Positions 1-9,846 are shown, counted from the first letter of the stretch. The stretch is DNA of 64,000 nucleotides from Metellina segmentata (GCA_947359465.1 OX375879.1:126017260-126081259), one strand, 5' to 3'. Numbers and translations: made by a program. The notes: a model not told the origin generated them from the letters alone.

Positions 1-1491
1 CCAAACATGCCTTCACGGTATTTGCAAAATTATGAATGGATAAAGTAGCGGTGCATCCCACCGTCTTTTCGAGTTCCCCCAATTGTTCCTTAACTGATTG
101 ATCCAGATGCATGTATACCTCTTTCTCATTCGCTAGTTGTTTTTCCAAATCGGTAATCTTGATATCCAACTGATAATTGCGAGAATTTAATTTTTCAATC
201 TCCTCATTTGCATGATCAGTTTTAAATCGTTCCAAAAAATCCGTAGCCTGATCCATCAATTCTGGATTTTTAGCTTCAAACTCTATAGTTCTCAGCGGTT
301 CCTCCGATACTTGAAACTTTTCCTGCAACTCAGGCGTGGTTTGGTTACCTATAATTGATGAATGTAGGCTTTCCACACTTTTTTTAGCTTGATCAATCAT
401 ATAAATCATTTCTTTTAACGTTTCAATTTCATTAATATTCTCTAACGTTTCATTCAACGTTTTCAATTTGATTTCAGCGTCTTTAAACGCCTTGTGGATG
501 TCGTCGTGAAACTGGGTCGTTTTCTCATCCACTCGGAGAGCGCCCAGCGACGTTTCAACATTATGTAGGATTGATTGGATCTTGGCATCGATCGAGTCGG
601 CAATGTTCTGGGAAGGAAACGCTTTCTCGATGAATTCCTTGAATTTGGAGATGATGACATCCCCGATTTGTTCATTAATCTCTTCTTTAACACCCGTTTC
701 TGTGATTTGAGGCGATAATATATTACATTGAATCGCCCCAAGGGCATCTTGAGGTGATTCAATCTGTTCCTGGATATTAAACGATTCAATTGGATTCGTT
801 GAATGCTGCAACTGTGTTTGTAGTTTCCCAAGTAAAACCTTTAAATTTTCATATTCCATACTCAACTTTTCCATCTCTTTGTGTGGAAGAGCTTTTAATA
901 TCATAGATTCTACATTTTGATATTGTAAAGGTGATATTGAATTAGTTGTACTGTTCTCCATACATTGGATATTGGTTTTCAATTGACCCAATTCCAAATT
1001 TAAACGATTTATTTCTTTTTTACATTCATCCAATTGCTCTTGATTCGATTTTGTTTTCCTTTCATATTCATCCAATTGCTCTCGATTCGATTTTGCATTT
1101 TTTTCGTAATCATCCAATTGCTCTCGATTCAATCTTGCTTTCCTTTCGTAATCATCCAATTGCTCTCGATTCAATCTTGCTTTCCTTTCGTAATCATCCA
1201 ATTTATCTCGACAAGTCTCCAATTCTTTGACCCTATCTTCTATCGTACTGTCCCGACGCTCTGACCGATTTTGGTCAATGTGTGGCACAGTTTAAATAAA
1301 AAATCCAAAAAGCTATTACTCTGCTCGTAAATATTGGGATACTTTTCAATGAGCGGTTTACCCAATTCAAATGCTTGTACCACGTCGTTCCTAATTTCAC
1401 GCTTCAACGTATTGATCAAATTAAGGTTGAGCCCATTGTCTCCATCCCGATGATACTTGTTAATCGCAATGACCAACGGCTTGAAAGCCAT
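1..1491 (-). pseudogene. Long coiled-coil protein, frameshifted, 3' end outside window
   Basis: An ATG at 1,491 opens an 83-codon frame that stops at 1,240. From about 1,287 down to position 1 a second minus frame is open throughout and runs off the window. It is rich in Glu, Lys, Gln, Leu and Asn with heptad spacing, as in a long coiled coil. The second frame has an upstream TAA at about 1,293 and no ATG until about 960, so the two frames most simply form one gene interrupted by a one-base shift between 1,240 and 1,290. The gene starts only six bases after the stop of the upstream gene at 1,498. Function is unknown; a structural or scaffold role is a guess. The shift could be real decay or a sequencing error. 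Confidence 0.6.
1027..1205 (-). repeat. 42-bp tandem repeat coding for two heptads
   Basis: About four copies of a 42-bp unit lie inside the coiled-coil frame. Each copy codes for 14 residues of the form REQLDDYERKARLN, which is two heptads. The copies differ by a few bases, and the length is a multiple of three and of seven residues, so coiled-coil register is kept. Confidence 0.75.
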
Positions 1492-1497
1492 CTTTCT

Positions 1498-2598
1498 TTA
1501 CTTTAAAAGTATTCGTTGCATAAAACTCAAATCTTTGTACAAGAGTTGGTATTTTTCACTCGTCTGGATCGAAAGCCATGCAATTACCGACTTTAACATC
1601 AAAATTTCGAATGTAAAACGTTTCAGGTACCAAAAGAGTCCAAAAGTGTTCCACGCTTCTTTATTCTTGTACAAGGGTATCCACCTGGTGCATGTCACGT
1701 AATTAATGTCTTTGTACCCTCGCTCCGTCAGGTTCGAAACGACCATTAGAGAAACGTAGGTGACATCTTCCGTGACATCTTCCGTGCAGAACGCAACTCC
1801 GACCGGTTCAGCGTCCGATAACATAATCTCACATTGATAAAACTCAATCGGGATTTTATGGATGGGATTAAATGTTTCGTTTCGAAGTAATATTTGATAA
1901 AGAGCAGTTGCAAAAGTTGCATTTGGGATCCGATCGAAAAACTTTATAAAAGAGACGTACGTCAAAGAGTATGCGAGTGGGAACCACGCGTTGAAATGAC
2001 TTGGGTTGTACTTGTTCCGTTTGAAAAATCTCAAGAGAGCCAAAGTCGAAAGAGTAGTTGAAGAGGCCGAGTTGAACAATTCAACAAGTGCTCGGTAAGC
2101 TTGGTCCCTCCTACATTTTTTCCAAATGTGTTTGAACGGATTTCGTTTCGCAATCACATACAATGTCGAGTTGTGAAACGTTTCATGCACGACGGACAAG
2201 CGAGGGAACAGAGAGAAGAGTAAAGTCCGTGTCGATTTGTTTGGAACTGCAATGCAACTATTACTAGTGGGATCACCATTCACTTTGAAGAGAAGTGCAT
2301 CAGACTTTAACTCTAAGGGAGGAGTCGAACGATCGAGTACGACGACGGTCCCCTCTGGAGGCTTCACCGGGCCGATTTGAAAGTGATGATTTTGGTAATA
2401 CACGATTGGAAGTTTGAAATGAACGACAATCAAGTAGTATCCCGAGCCAAAAGAGTTTCCAAATACTTGCACATAGCTTCCTATATTCGACAGGATGCTT
2501 GCAGGTACTTCTTGCATGTAGAGAGGTGAGTACATTGCCTTGGCGAGGGCTTGGGGTCCACTGTAGTCTGACACTCTATGTTCAATATGCTCCGGCAT
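1498..2598 (-). CDS. Uncharacterised 366-aa protein
   Basis: An intact 366-codon frame with an ATG at 2,598. I recognise no family. It is a mixed alpha/beta-looking soluble protein with several hydrophobic stretches (for example around residues 200-230) but no clear signal peptide or membrane helix. It lies between the polymerase half-subunit gene (upstream) and the coiled-coil gene (six bases downstream), all on the minus strand. Its upstream region, read on the minus strand, follows the A14T14 palindrome and contains TATATAAG; TAAG is the core of baculovirus late promoters, so late expression is possible but only inferred. Confidence 0.6.
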   Translation of the reverse strand: MPEHIEHRVSDYSGPQALAKAMYSPLYMQEVPASILSNIGSYVQVFGNSFGSGYYLIVVHFKLPIVYYQNHHFQIGPVKPPEGTVVVLDRSTPPLELKSDALLFKVNGDPTSNSCIAVPNKSTRTLLFSLFPRLSVVHETFHNSTLYVIAKRNPFKHIWKKCRRDQAYRALVELFNSASSTTLSTLALLRFFKRNKYNPSHFNAWFPLAYSLTYVSFIKFFDRIPNATFATALYQILLRNETFNPIHKIPIEFYQCEIMLSDAEPVGVAFCTEDVTEDVTYVSLMVVSNLTERGYKDINYVTCTRWIPLYKNKEAWNTFGLFWYLKRFTFEILMLKSVIAWLSIQTSEKYQLLYKDLSFMQRILLK

Positions 2599-2638
2599 GT
2601 TGTATAATTAAAAGATTCCAGAGTCTTGCATCTTATAT

Positions 2639-2666
2639 AAAAAAAAAAAAAATTTTTTTTTTTTTT
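2639..2666. terminator. A14T14 palindrome at gene end
   Basis: Fourteen A followed by exactly fourteen T. On the minus strand it starts inside the TAA stop codon of the polymerase gene (2,665-2,667) and is followed by TATATAAG before the next gene. A run of T on the RNA-like strand after a stop codon is a known 3'-end signal in some large DNA viruses (asfarviruses); use as a terminator here is inference. Confidence 0.55.
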
Positions 2667-4236
2667 AGTTTGCTTTCAAGACATTTTCAATCAAATAGTC
2701 AAACGTGTCTTCCGACAAGGCGTCCGTGTGGTTCAATGTTTTCAACACGTCATCTTCCACCACGCTACTACCATCCACGAGTTGACCCAAATAGTCCACG
2801 TGAAGACCTTGCAAGTTAAACACGCTTTTGGAATAACTATAACCCGGTCTCCAAATCTTCCCTCCGCTAGACAGAGCCTCGGTAGCCGTCACGGCGTGGG
2901 CGACCGCTTCGACAGGGGATATTCCGTTCCAAAATGAATTCTTGACGAGTTTTCCATTTTGTATTCCTACCTCTCCAAACATTTGATGTAGATGCTCGAA
3001 CGATCCCTTTGCTTTGGATGATACTTGAGTGACGAGACAACATCCCTTCAAATCTCGTTTGGAAATTTGTTCAAATTCTTCGAGAGAGGAGGTTCGCTCA
3101 CCAATTTCTGCCAACTCCTTCATTTCTTTCAACGTCAATGCAAAACAGGTCCGACTCTGGAACGCGTCCAGGTAAAAGAGCCGCATGCGATCAAAGCTTT
3201 CGAAAGTCACGGCCGACCCGTACAACTCGAAAATGACGTTAAAGGTACGCTTCAAATCAGGATGTTTGTAGGGTAAAAAGTCGATTTCGTCGTAAAACAT
3301 GTAATATGCTACGAGCATATCTTGACTGGGTGATAATTTCAACCCATTCACCGGACAATTCATTTGCTCTTGGCAGTTGAGAATGGTGGCACATTCGGCT
3401 TGAGATTGGTGGTTGGGTACAATGTAAACGTTGCATTCGTCTCCATCAAAATCGCCAGCAATACTTTCCAAAATCTCCAAATTGATACCGATGGTATTTT
3501 CTTCGTCTTTTCCTCCCTTGACGACTCGCAAAGCCACAAAACTGCCCGGCGTCAGGGACGGCATCTGATTCAAAATGACAAACTGACCCTCTAAATTCAA
3601 TTTATTGCAAATTTCCTCGGGCAAACATATTTCGTTGGATTTCACACTAGGTTTTGGACCAATCATACCCCTCATGGAGAGTGTGGATCGTTTGCCGTAC
3701 GCATTCTGACGTATAAAGGTAAACTTGCCGCAAGAACGACGCGCCAGGCTTCGGTAATTGAGAGCAACTTCTTCGATTTGCTTGTAAAACGCGCCCGATT
3801 TCGAAGCCGGAGGGTTGGTTTTACTTCGATTCGTGACGGGTTGCCCTTGCACGTACTTCATGACCTTTTCGTACACGAGCGTCGAAGCCACTTGCCAATA
3901 GATTGGGTCGGGTATTACCAAAAACTCTTGATTCGATTTCATTTTCGCTTTTCGTAGAGCTACATCCAACTGTTTCAGAGAAAACGTGTACCCGGGCGTA
4001 GAAATGCCGATGGAATGAACTGGATAGGATGACACTAGAGAGTTGTAATAAAATTGATTACAACAGACTGTATAGGGTACTTTGAAAACGAGTTTCGACT
4101 TGCATTTCGAACACGTTTGCGAAAATTCGTGACTCTTTCGCCAAGCCCTCAAAATCTCAATGAGATTTTGAGGGGTCATGGTGACTGGACATTGATCGTA
4201 GCTGAGAATGGATATACCATATCGAGTGACCGTCAT
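2665..4236 (-). CDS. DNA-directed RNA polymerase largest subunit, N-terminal/catalytic half (Rpb1/LEF-9-like)
   Basis: The 523-residue product is the front half of an Rpb1/beta-prime subunit. Residues 3-14 resemble the Rpb1 N-terminal FGILS region. Residues 42-59 carry a Cys-rich zinc-like motif (CSKC, then CC). Residues 182-240 match the double-psi barrel approach (GKRSTLSMRG, then NQMPSLTPGS). GDFDGDECN at 261-269 holds the three metal-binding aspartates. Residues 408-420 (KAKGSFEHLHQMF) and 433-450 match the funnel region. The protein ends before the trigger loop, which is encoded at 14,346-15,287. Length and content resemble baculovirus LEF-9. An in-frame ATG exists at 4,335, but 4,236 is preferred: it begins the conserved N-terminus and leaves 23 bp to the divergent gene at 4,260. 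It would transcribe viral genes as part of a multisubunit polymerase. Confidence 0.85.
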   Translation of the reverse strand: MTVTRYGISILSYDQCPVTMTPQNLIEILRAWRKSHEFSQTCSKCKSKLVFKVPYTVCCNQFYYNSLVSSYPVHSIGISTPGYTFSLKQLDVALRKAKMKSNQEFLVIPDPIYWQVASTLVYEKVMKYVQGQPVTNRSKTNPPASKSGAFYKQIEEVALNYRSLARRSCGKFTFIRQNAYGKRSTLSMRGMIGPKPSVKSNEICLPEEICNKLNLEGQFVILNQMPSLTPGSFVALRVVKGGKDEENTIGINLEILESIAGDFDGDECNVYIVPNHQSQAECATILNCQEQMNCPVNGLKLSPSQDMLVAYYMFYDEIDFLPYKHPDLKRTFNVIFELYGSAVTFESFDRMRLFYLDAFQSRTCFALTLKEMKELAEIGERTSSLEEFEQISKRDLKGCCLVTQVSSKAKGSFEHLHQMFGEVGIQNGKLVKNSFWNGISPVEAVAHAVTATEALSSGGKIWRPGYSYSKSVFNLQGLHVDYLGQLVDGSSVVEDDVLKTLNHTDALSEDTFDYLIENVLKAN

Positions 4237-4259
4237 CTTAATAAAGTAACAGAGAAAAA

Positions 4260-4862
4260 ATGGAAGCGTATCCCAAACGTCGAAATGGCAACGAATACTA
4301 TCCGACTGGTAGCGAAAATTTCGTGAAAAATTCAAAAGGTCTCGAACTCTATGCTCGCGACAGTCGAGGTAACCAGCTGTATCCTCGACGAAAGATGAAT
4401 GTGTTTGCTCAAAACGAATACGGCGTCGAATATTATGCCAAAGACGTTAACGGAAACGAATTTTATCCCACAGTCAACAAGCGATCTACGTTTATAGTGG
4501 ATAGGAAAACGATGATGGTAGTATTGGCAAAATGGGCGGACGGACGGCAACGTTATCCGACCGATACCAACGGAAACGAATACTATCTTAGATACGAAGG
4601 TAAACCGTTTCTCTTGCGAAACGAAGAGGGTTCTCCTTACTTGGCTAAATCCCGAAAAGCACAGGATTTAATACCTTGGAATTATGTGAGTCAATTCTTG
4701 AACACTGAAGATCCTCACGTGTACTCTAGAGACTCGGGGGGTAATGGGGTGTACTGGAACGAAAGTCCTCTTTCCCCTTTTACTCGGGCTGTCGTGACTT
4801 GCTTATGCCAGACGGTCGTCTTGTGTCCTCCGATTGCTGGAACTCTTCTCTTGTTTGCATGA
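4260..4862 (+). CDS. GNExY-repeat protein with hydrophobic C-terminus
   Basis: An intact 200-codon plus-strand frame. Residues 1-110 consist of degenerate repeats of about 18-25 residues built on GNE(F/Y)Y followed by P or A, for example RNGNEYYPTG, NGNEFYPTV and TNGNEYYLRY, with VEYYAKD and KWADGRQRYP as variants. The last about 25 residues are hydrophobic with three Cys and could be a membrane anchor. It is transcribed divergently from the polymerase gene with only 23 bp between start codons, so the two must share a compact promoter. I have a vague impression that similar repeats occur in insect large DNA viruses but cannot name a family. Structural or adhesive function is a guess. Confidence 0.6.
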   Translation: MEAYPKRRNGNEYYPTGSENFVKNSKGLELYARDSRGNQLYPRRKMNVFAQNEYGVEYYAKDVNGNEFYPTVNKRSTFIVDRKTMMVVLAKWADGRQRYPTDTNGNEYYLRYEGKPFLLRNEEGSPYLAKSRKAQDLIPWNYVSQFLNTEDPHVYSRDSGGNGVYWNESPLSPFTRAVVTCLCQTVVLCPPIAGTLLLFA

Positions 4863-4940
4863 GAATATAATCTGTGTATTGTACATGGGGCAAGTAAAGA
4901 AAGATAATACTATTCCTAATCCATCAGACTTTATATATTT

Positions 4941-4983
4941 AAAAAAAAAAAAAAAAAAAAAAATTTTTTTATTTTTTTTTTTT
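4941..4983. terminator. A23/T tract between convergent genes
   Basis: A run of 23 A is followed by 7 T, one A and 12 T. It lies between the plus-strand repeat-protein gene and the minus-strand gene ending at 4,991, so it could serve both as a bidirectional 3'-end signal. TTTATATATTT lies just left of it. Confidence 0.5.
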
Positions 4984-4990
4984 AGTTATT

Positions 4991-5527
4991 TCAAGATATA
5001 CATGTCGACGGGTTTCGAGATTGAAACCCGATGAGCGTTCCGTATTGATGATATCGATTGCCGCTCGCTAAATGGTCCATCATGATCCAAGTCATGCCGG
5101 GGTTTACTAAAAGGGCATAAAAGTACAAAATGTATAAACACGTTGCATCATAATGATCCGTATTTCGTGTCGATAACCGGTTGGCCATACTTTGCACCGC
5201 TTTCAGCACGACTCTGCGTCGATCCATCAAACAAAAACTCTCATAGTCGAAATGAATTGCGTTGAACCATTGGTCCTTTTGGTCCGCAATGTTGTACAGC
5301 ATGCCATACGCTTCCCGATTCTCCATCACGTGCACGACATGTGTTTTTGCTTCCTCTTGAAACTCTTCCACGAGTTTTAGTGTCACGACATTGATTTCTT
5401 TAAACGCCATACTCGGCACGTGTAACTTTTCCAGTCGGTCTCTGTGTTTAGACGCCACGTTCTTTATCAACCAGTCGATTCGCATCGAAGATTTACGCAG
5501 CACGTTCAAATCGTAATACTCTGACAT
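4991..5527 (-). CDS. Uncharacterised 178-aa protein
   Basis: An intact frame with ATG at 5,527 and TGA at 4,991, eight bases from the A/T tract. The product is soluble-looking and helical, with a short hydrophobic patch (YILYFYALL) around residues 130-140. No family recognised. The start lies five bases from the stop of the primase-helicase gene, which suggests the two minus-strand genes are co-transcribed or that promoter elements lie inside the upstream gene. Confidence 0.6.
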   Translation of the reverse strand: MSEYYDLNVLRKSSMRIDWLIKNVASKHRDRLEKLHVPSMAFKEINVVTLKLVEEFQEEAKTHVVHVMENREAYGMLYNIADQKDQWFNAIHFDYESFCLMDRRRVVLKAVQSMANRLSTRNTDHYDATCLYILYFYALLVNPGMTWIMMDHLASGNRYHQYGTLIGFQSRNPSTCIS

Positions 5528-5532
5528 TCTCT

Positions 5533-8500
5533 TTAGTTATCGTTTGTGGTGCGCTTCAAATTCTTGATACATACGTCTTGGTAATACACGACCGATTCTT
5601 GCCGTTCAGTCAGTTTCGTCGTCTTTACCTCGTCTACTTCATCTATTTTTGAACGTTTCGCCGGTGGAGATTCCGCTTCTAACGATGCCATCAAACTCGC
5701 ATTCTCAAACGTTTGGCTGGACGCGACAGAGTCTCCGATGGCCCTAGAGTCGAACGATTTCAAATTAATGTCCGCGCGACGATGTTTGTAAAATTCCTGT
5801 TCGAACCTGACAATGAGTTCTGTATCGCAAAGCGACATGTTTTTCGTCGCCTTCAAGTACTGACGAATGGCCGATCGCAAATCAGTCATGGTAGTGACAC
5901 TCGCGCAATTTATTTGGACGTCCATGTGCAACTTGAACTGGTTGTAAATGTCCGTATTGACTAGATAGTCTCGAGTGTATTCGACGACGCAATCGGGCTC
6001 GTCCCGATAATGCAACAGACCGTCTTTTCGGTTCATGTGCGTTTGTAGATGAAAGTAGAGGAGCAGAAAACACCCTTCGTACGAATTCTCCACCACGTAC
6101 GATTGTTTCGAATATCGGTTGAATCGAACTTCTTCAGAGGTGCTCGTGGGCGCTTTTCGCTTGAACGTAGCATGGAACGGAATCGCAACGATCCTGTCTC
6201 GAAAAGCTTGGGTGGTGATCGTTTCGGGCGCGTTGTTGGTCGTCGTGAATAATTTGGCCGTCGGAATACCCCCGACGTTCGCCTCGTACATGTTTCGAAA
6301 CGAGACTTGCGAGTCTCCCGTGATTTGCTTGATCCGATTTTCGTGGACTTTGCTTTCCAACTCGTCAGTCGCAATAATTCGGCACGAAAAAAGCGTCGAA
6401 GCCAGTTCGGGAAGGGCATTCGTGCTGGAAGTACCCGGCTTCAAATTTTCAGATTGAATGCTGTGAAAGTATCCTCCAAACGTCTTGGCTACTAGCTCAA
6501 ACAACTTACTCTTTCCGTTTCGCATGCTGCCCTTCAAAATGAAAAATTTACGTTCGTAATTGGTGGCAATGAGTATGCTCGCCAGCACGTCTAAAAAGTA
6601 CATGACGAGATCGTACTCGAACGACAGATATTTGCAAATTTGGGCGTAAAACTGCATCATGGACTGAGCAAAGGGATCCATGACAGTTTCGGGTAGCTGT
6701 TCGCTCACGAGTTCTTTCAACGTGTCGACCAAGTCGTCCGTTCGATCGAGAAAAAGTTCTTTCAAAAATAGTAAAAAGAACGCCTTGGTGGTCAAGAGAG
6801 CGTAAAGCTCCTGGAGTTGGGGGTCGGTCAACAGAGTCGTCATGGTCATTCGAGGCACCTCGATCCCCAATTTCCTGTCGGACATGAACAATTCGGGAAC
6901 GGTTCCTCCAATGTGACCCGTCAGCAAGTCTAGCATCCCGTGCGGTAGACGAAGGAGCCACTTGTGTCTATCCATCTGCACGCTCCGATGCTCCATGGCG
7001 GAATCGCTCAAAATAGCCGAGATGACGGTTCCTATGGAAAAGCGGTCCAATAGATTTTCTTCGGGACCCCCCAATCCTCCACCCTTGCGGTACTGATGGA
7101 CAAATGCTTTGACGTGTGTCCAAAGATTAACCATGTGATCGGTGATTTCGTTATCACGCGCGATTTCTTGCCACGATTCAGTCAGATAATTCCACATGTA
7201 ACGCGACGATTTCTTTACGGCGTTGGCCAGTCGCAGCACCACAATCGGGAAATTGTGTTCTTGAATTTTCCGCAAGAGTGCGATCACTTGTTCCGTCGTC
7301 GACACGCTCAAGATGGCACGCTGCGAATCTTGGATGATGCATTTCAACTTGTCGCGAGCCGTGAGTGATTTAGGGTACAAATTATTACCGCAAAAATGAA
7401 TGGTACCCACCGTAAAGTCTTCCAACGCGTGCTTGATGTGACTCTCGTCCACTTGTTCGAGTCGATCGAGAATGGAATGAAATTCCGTGTCGAGAAACGA
7501 TCTCACTGGATGAATGAGCTCCTTTGAGCTCATATTCAAATGTTTGCAAAGAGCATAAAAAACAGGTAAAAAGTAATAACCTTTATCGTGCTGCATGATG
7601 GTTTTAAGAGGGTTCGGATCAGTGGCGAGCTTCCCATTGTCCTCTTGGAGAGCTTGATTGATCGATTGAAAAATCGGATTGTCATTCGTATCGAGCCCCA
7701 CCGATAACCGCACGCTCTGTTGGAACCACTTTTTAAGCGCATAGTTGTTGGTGTCGAAGGAATCAATCATGAAGGCATTGAAGCGTAAGTATTGAAAGCT
7801 TTTCAAGAAATGCGACCCGTCAAACAAAAGCTGTTTTCCTTTACAAATGTATCCCAATTCAGACGTACGCTTGTAGGTGAATTGAACCACGTCCTCCTGA
7901 GCGTTGGATGTCGTCGGTTCTTTGGTGACCACCGTAGCATAGGAGAGTCGATGCAGAGGTGGAAAAGGCATCGCGACGGGCATCATAAACTGCTTCAAGT
8001 AGGGTCCGTATTGCCGTTCGCTCAAAAAGAGAAACTTGCGGAAAAACGACTCGCTGTTGTGTTTCCGTCTCTTGAATTTCGCCTTTGCATGTTGGAATTG
8101 AGCGTTACTACTCGGCACGTTCAAATCAATCGTGAACGAATCTGTCTCGTCCAAGTAACCGATCCGGAAAGCTTTGTAGGGAGAGGTGTCGGGTTTCGCT
8201 GCTCCAGGTAACATGACGTTGAGCAACGTGTCGAGCACGTACTTGCCCGAGTTGTCCGAGAATACCATTTTGTTTTTCAATCGTTCGCATAAAAGAATGT
8301 AATCATCGTAAGCAATCGTGAGTTCTGGAAGGTGTACGTGAAGCCCTTTAGAGTTTGGGCGCGATGCTAAAATGTATGTAAAGTTGGGTATAGCTGGTAA
8401 AAGTAAGAGTTTGAGAGTCGATTCAACGTGCTGCATAATGTTTTGGGAGACTTTGGAGGTATCGGGATTGTCGGATTTAAAATCCAAGTCGAAAATAAGT

Positions 8501-8697
8501 GAATGTTGCTGACAAGACGACAAATCCATCGTGAAGGCTGGAAGGTTTGATGTTTTCGACGTCCAATATTGAGTAAATGCATCGTAATCATTTCGGTATA
8601 TGTACCATATACCCTGATTCTTGGTGTCCATCCCATACACAAGGTATGCGTCTCTCGGAGCATGTTCGACAGAGTTGGTTTTATTTAAAACCCCCAT
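5533..8697 (-). CDS. D5-like primase-helicase (AEP primase plus SF3 helicase)
   Basis: An intact 1,054-residue protein with the layout of viral D5 enzymes. The N-terminal archaeo-eukaryotic primase region has a metal-binding FDLDF at 69-73 and SKGLHVHLP at 116-124, followed by FRIG at 177-180. The C-terminal superfamily 3 helicase has Walker A GSMRNGKS at 723-730, Walker B IIATDE at 774-779, sensor 1 FTTTNN at 817-822 and an arginine-finger region AFRDRIVAIP at 831-840. The helix-rich stretch before it fits a D5_N linker. Such enzymes unwind the origin and prime viral DNA synthesis, usually as a hexamer. All key residues are present and there is no internal stop. D5 proteins are typical of nucleocytoplasmic large DNA viruses and some phages, which is notable beside a LEF-9-like polymerase half. 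Confidence 0.88.
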   Translation of the reverse strand: MGVLNKTNSVEHAPRDAYLVYGMDTKNQGIWYIYRNDYDAFTQYWTSKTSNLPAFTMDLSSCQQHSLIFDLDFKSDNPDTSKVSQNIMQHVESTLKLLLLPAIPNFTYILASRPNSKGLHVHLPELTIAYDDYILLCERLKNKMVFSDNSGKYVLDTLLNVMLPGAAKPDTSPYKAFRIGYLDETDSFTIDLNVPSSNAQFQHAKAKFKRRKHNSESFFRKFLFLSERQYGPYLKQFMMPVAMPFPPLHRLSYATVVTKEPTTSNAQEDVVQFTYKRTSELGYICKGKQLLFDGSHFLKSFQYLRFNAFMIDSFDTNNYALKKWFQQSVRLSVGLDTNDNPIFQSINQALQEDNGKLATDPNPLKTIMQHDKGYYFLPVFYALCKHLNMSSKELIHPVRSFLDTEFHSILDRLEQVDESHIKHALEDFTVGTIHFCGNNLYPKSLTARDKLKCIIQDSQRAILSVSTTEQVIALLRKIQEHNFPIVVLRLANAVKKSSRYMWNYLTESWQEIARDNEITDHMVNLWTHVKAFVHQYRKGGGLGGPEENLLDRFSIGTVISAILSDSAMEHRSVQMDRHKWLLRLPHGMLDLLTGHIGGTVPELFMSDRKLGIEVPRMTMTTLLTDPQLQELYALLTTKAFFLLFLKELFLDRTDDLVDTLKELVSEQLPETVMDPFAQSMMQFYAQICKYLSFEYDLVMYFLDVLASILIATNYERKFFILKGSMRNGKSKLFELVAKTFGGYFHSIQSENLKPGTSSTNALPELASTLFSCRIIATDELESKVHENRIKQITGDSQVSFRNMYEANVGGIPTAKLFTTTNNAPETITTQAFRDRIVAIPFHATFKRKAPTSTSEEVRFNRYSKQSYVVENSYEGCFLLLYFHLQTHMNRKDGLLHYRDEPDCVVEYTRDYLVNTDIYNQFKLHMDVQINCASVTTMTDLRSAIRQYLKATKNMSLCDTELIVRFEQEFYKHRRADINLKSFDSRAIGDSVASSQTFENASLMASLEAESPPAKRSKIDEVDEVKTTKLTERQESVVYYQDVCIKNLKRTTNDN

Positions 8698-8946
8698 TCA
8701 CTTTATTCAGTTTTCCTTGCAGAATACGTGCCGAGTTTGTCTTTTCGAATACTACCGCACACGGGAAGGCTGACCCAATGTGAGACGACGTCTGTAAACA
8801 TCTGGGATATATGTACAAAAAAAAAAAAATTGTTTTTTTTTTTTTTTTTTTTAAGATTTTGTCAGATCCGTTGACATCAAAATATTCTTTCCACTTCGAT
8901 TTGACTTTCACCTCAAGATAAAATGGGTTAGGAGTTTCAAATCTGT
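8698..8946. other. Intergenic region with A/T palindrome
   Basis: This holds the leader of the primase-helicase gene and an A13 run (8,817-8,829), TTG, then about 20 T (to about 8,851). A minus-strand ATG at 8,956 overlaps the stop of the next gene, but its frame soon runs into the T tract, so I do not call a gene. Confidence 0.5.
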
Positions 8947-9846
8947 TTAGTCCCATGTTTCAGGAATTCTTTCCATGATATTTGCAAATGCCTCCCTTTC
9001 CGCCAGAGTCCTACCGATAATGTCAAGTACATCTTTATCCAAATGGTTATTCATGTCTTCTAGAGTATTAAGTTCATCTTCCAAATTCTCCATCGAGTCG
9101 TTTAATTCTTCCAATTCTTTCTTTACTTCTTCAAGCATTTCATCAATTAACAACTTATTTTCGTAATCCTCTTCATCAAATTCGCTTTCATTCGAAGACT
9201 CGTACGTATCCTCTTCTTCCAATTCACTTTCGTTGGAAGTCTCGTACGTATACTCGTCTTGCAATTCTTTCTTTGCTTCCTCAACCATTTCATCTATTAA
9301 AGACTCATTTTCGTATTCCTCTTCATCAAATTCACTTTCATTGGAGGGCTCGTACGTCTCCTCTTCTTCCAATTCGCTTTCCTCGGAACTCTCACACCTC
9401 ACCTCTTGGGCAAGATAGGATTTGTTTAAAAGAGATACAAGTGTATGTGTAAATGGTGTGTTTCTCAACTCACGGAGTGAAAGCCAGCCCGCATGTTTCA
9501 TTTGTCGCTTATCCAACGACTCATCGTAACGTATGTTTACAAGTTCGACTCTCGAATCAACCACTTTATTTACAAAAGTATACTTGAAATCGTGATTACA
9601 AGTATTTGCAATAAATCCAAAGAATTGATCATACGACATGTCGACTGCTGAATTCTTAAAATGTACTCGAGTCTCATGAAATGAACAACGTTCATCTACC
9701 CAAACATTAAAATGGGGATAGTATCCATATATCTTTAGAGAATATTTAGAATTCAAATGTTCTTTTATAAAATCTTGAAACAAACTGGTATGAAGTTGAA
9801 TCGTAAAATGGTTGGCACGTTCCACACTTGCGTAGATTGGGATCAT
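8947..9846 (-). CDS. Acidic protein with duplicated Glu-rich segment
   Basis: A 299-residue product if started at the ATG at 9,846 (MIPIYASVE). An upstream in-frame ATG at 10,008 is rejected because translation would pass through the A17T17 tract. The N-terminal 150 residues look like a folded domain I do not recognise. From about residue 175 there is an acidic region made of a duplicated block of about 55 residues, each with SNESE(F/L)-type motifs, runs of Glu and an IDEM(V/L)EE-KKEL helix. The C-terminus is a probable coiled coil (about 255-285). Acidic repeats of this kind suggest a nucleic-acid-mimicking or protein-binding role, but that is inference. Confidence 0.6.
   Translation of the reverse strand: MIPIYASVERANHFTIQLHTSLFQDFIKEHLNSKYSLKIYGYYPHFNVWVDERCSFHETRVHFKNSAVDMSYDQFFGFIANTCNHDFKYTFVNKVVDSRVELVNIRYDESLDKRQMKHAGWLSLRELRNTPFTHTLVSLLNKSYLAQEVRCESSEESELEEEETYEPSNESEFDEEEYENESLIDEMVEEAKKELQDEYTYETSNESELEEEDTYESSNESEFDEEDYENKLLIDEMLEEVKKELEELNDSMENLEDELNTLEDMNNHLDKDVLDIIGRTLAEREAFANIMERIPETWD

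Noticed and set aside
1290..1296. TTTAAAC on the minus strand near the coiled-coil frameshift, a classic slippery sequence
   Set aside because: In the upstream frame it is read TTT AAA C, not T TTA AAC, so standard -1 slippage would not pair; an indel is simpler.
4834..5034. Plus frame through the 4,941 A/T tract
   Set aside because: It is Lys/Phe-run translation overlapping a better-supported minus-strand gene end.
8681..8956. 91-codon minus frame overlapping the stop of the acidic-protein gene
   Set aside because: Most of it is translation of the A/T tract and of the primase-helicase leader.
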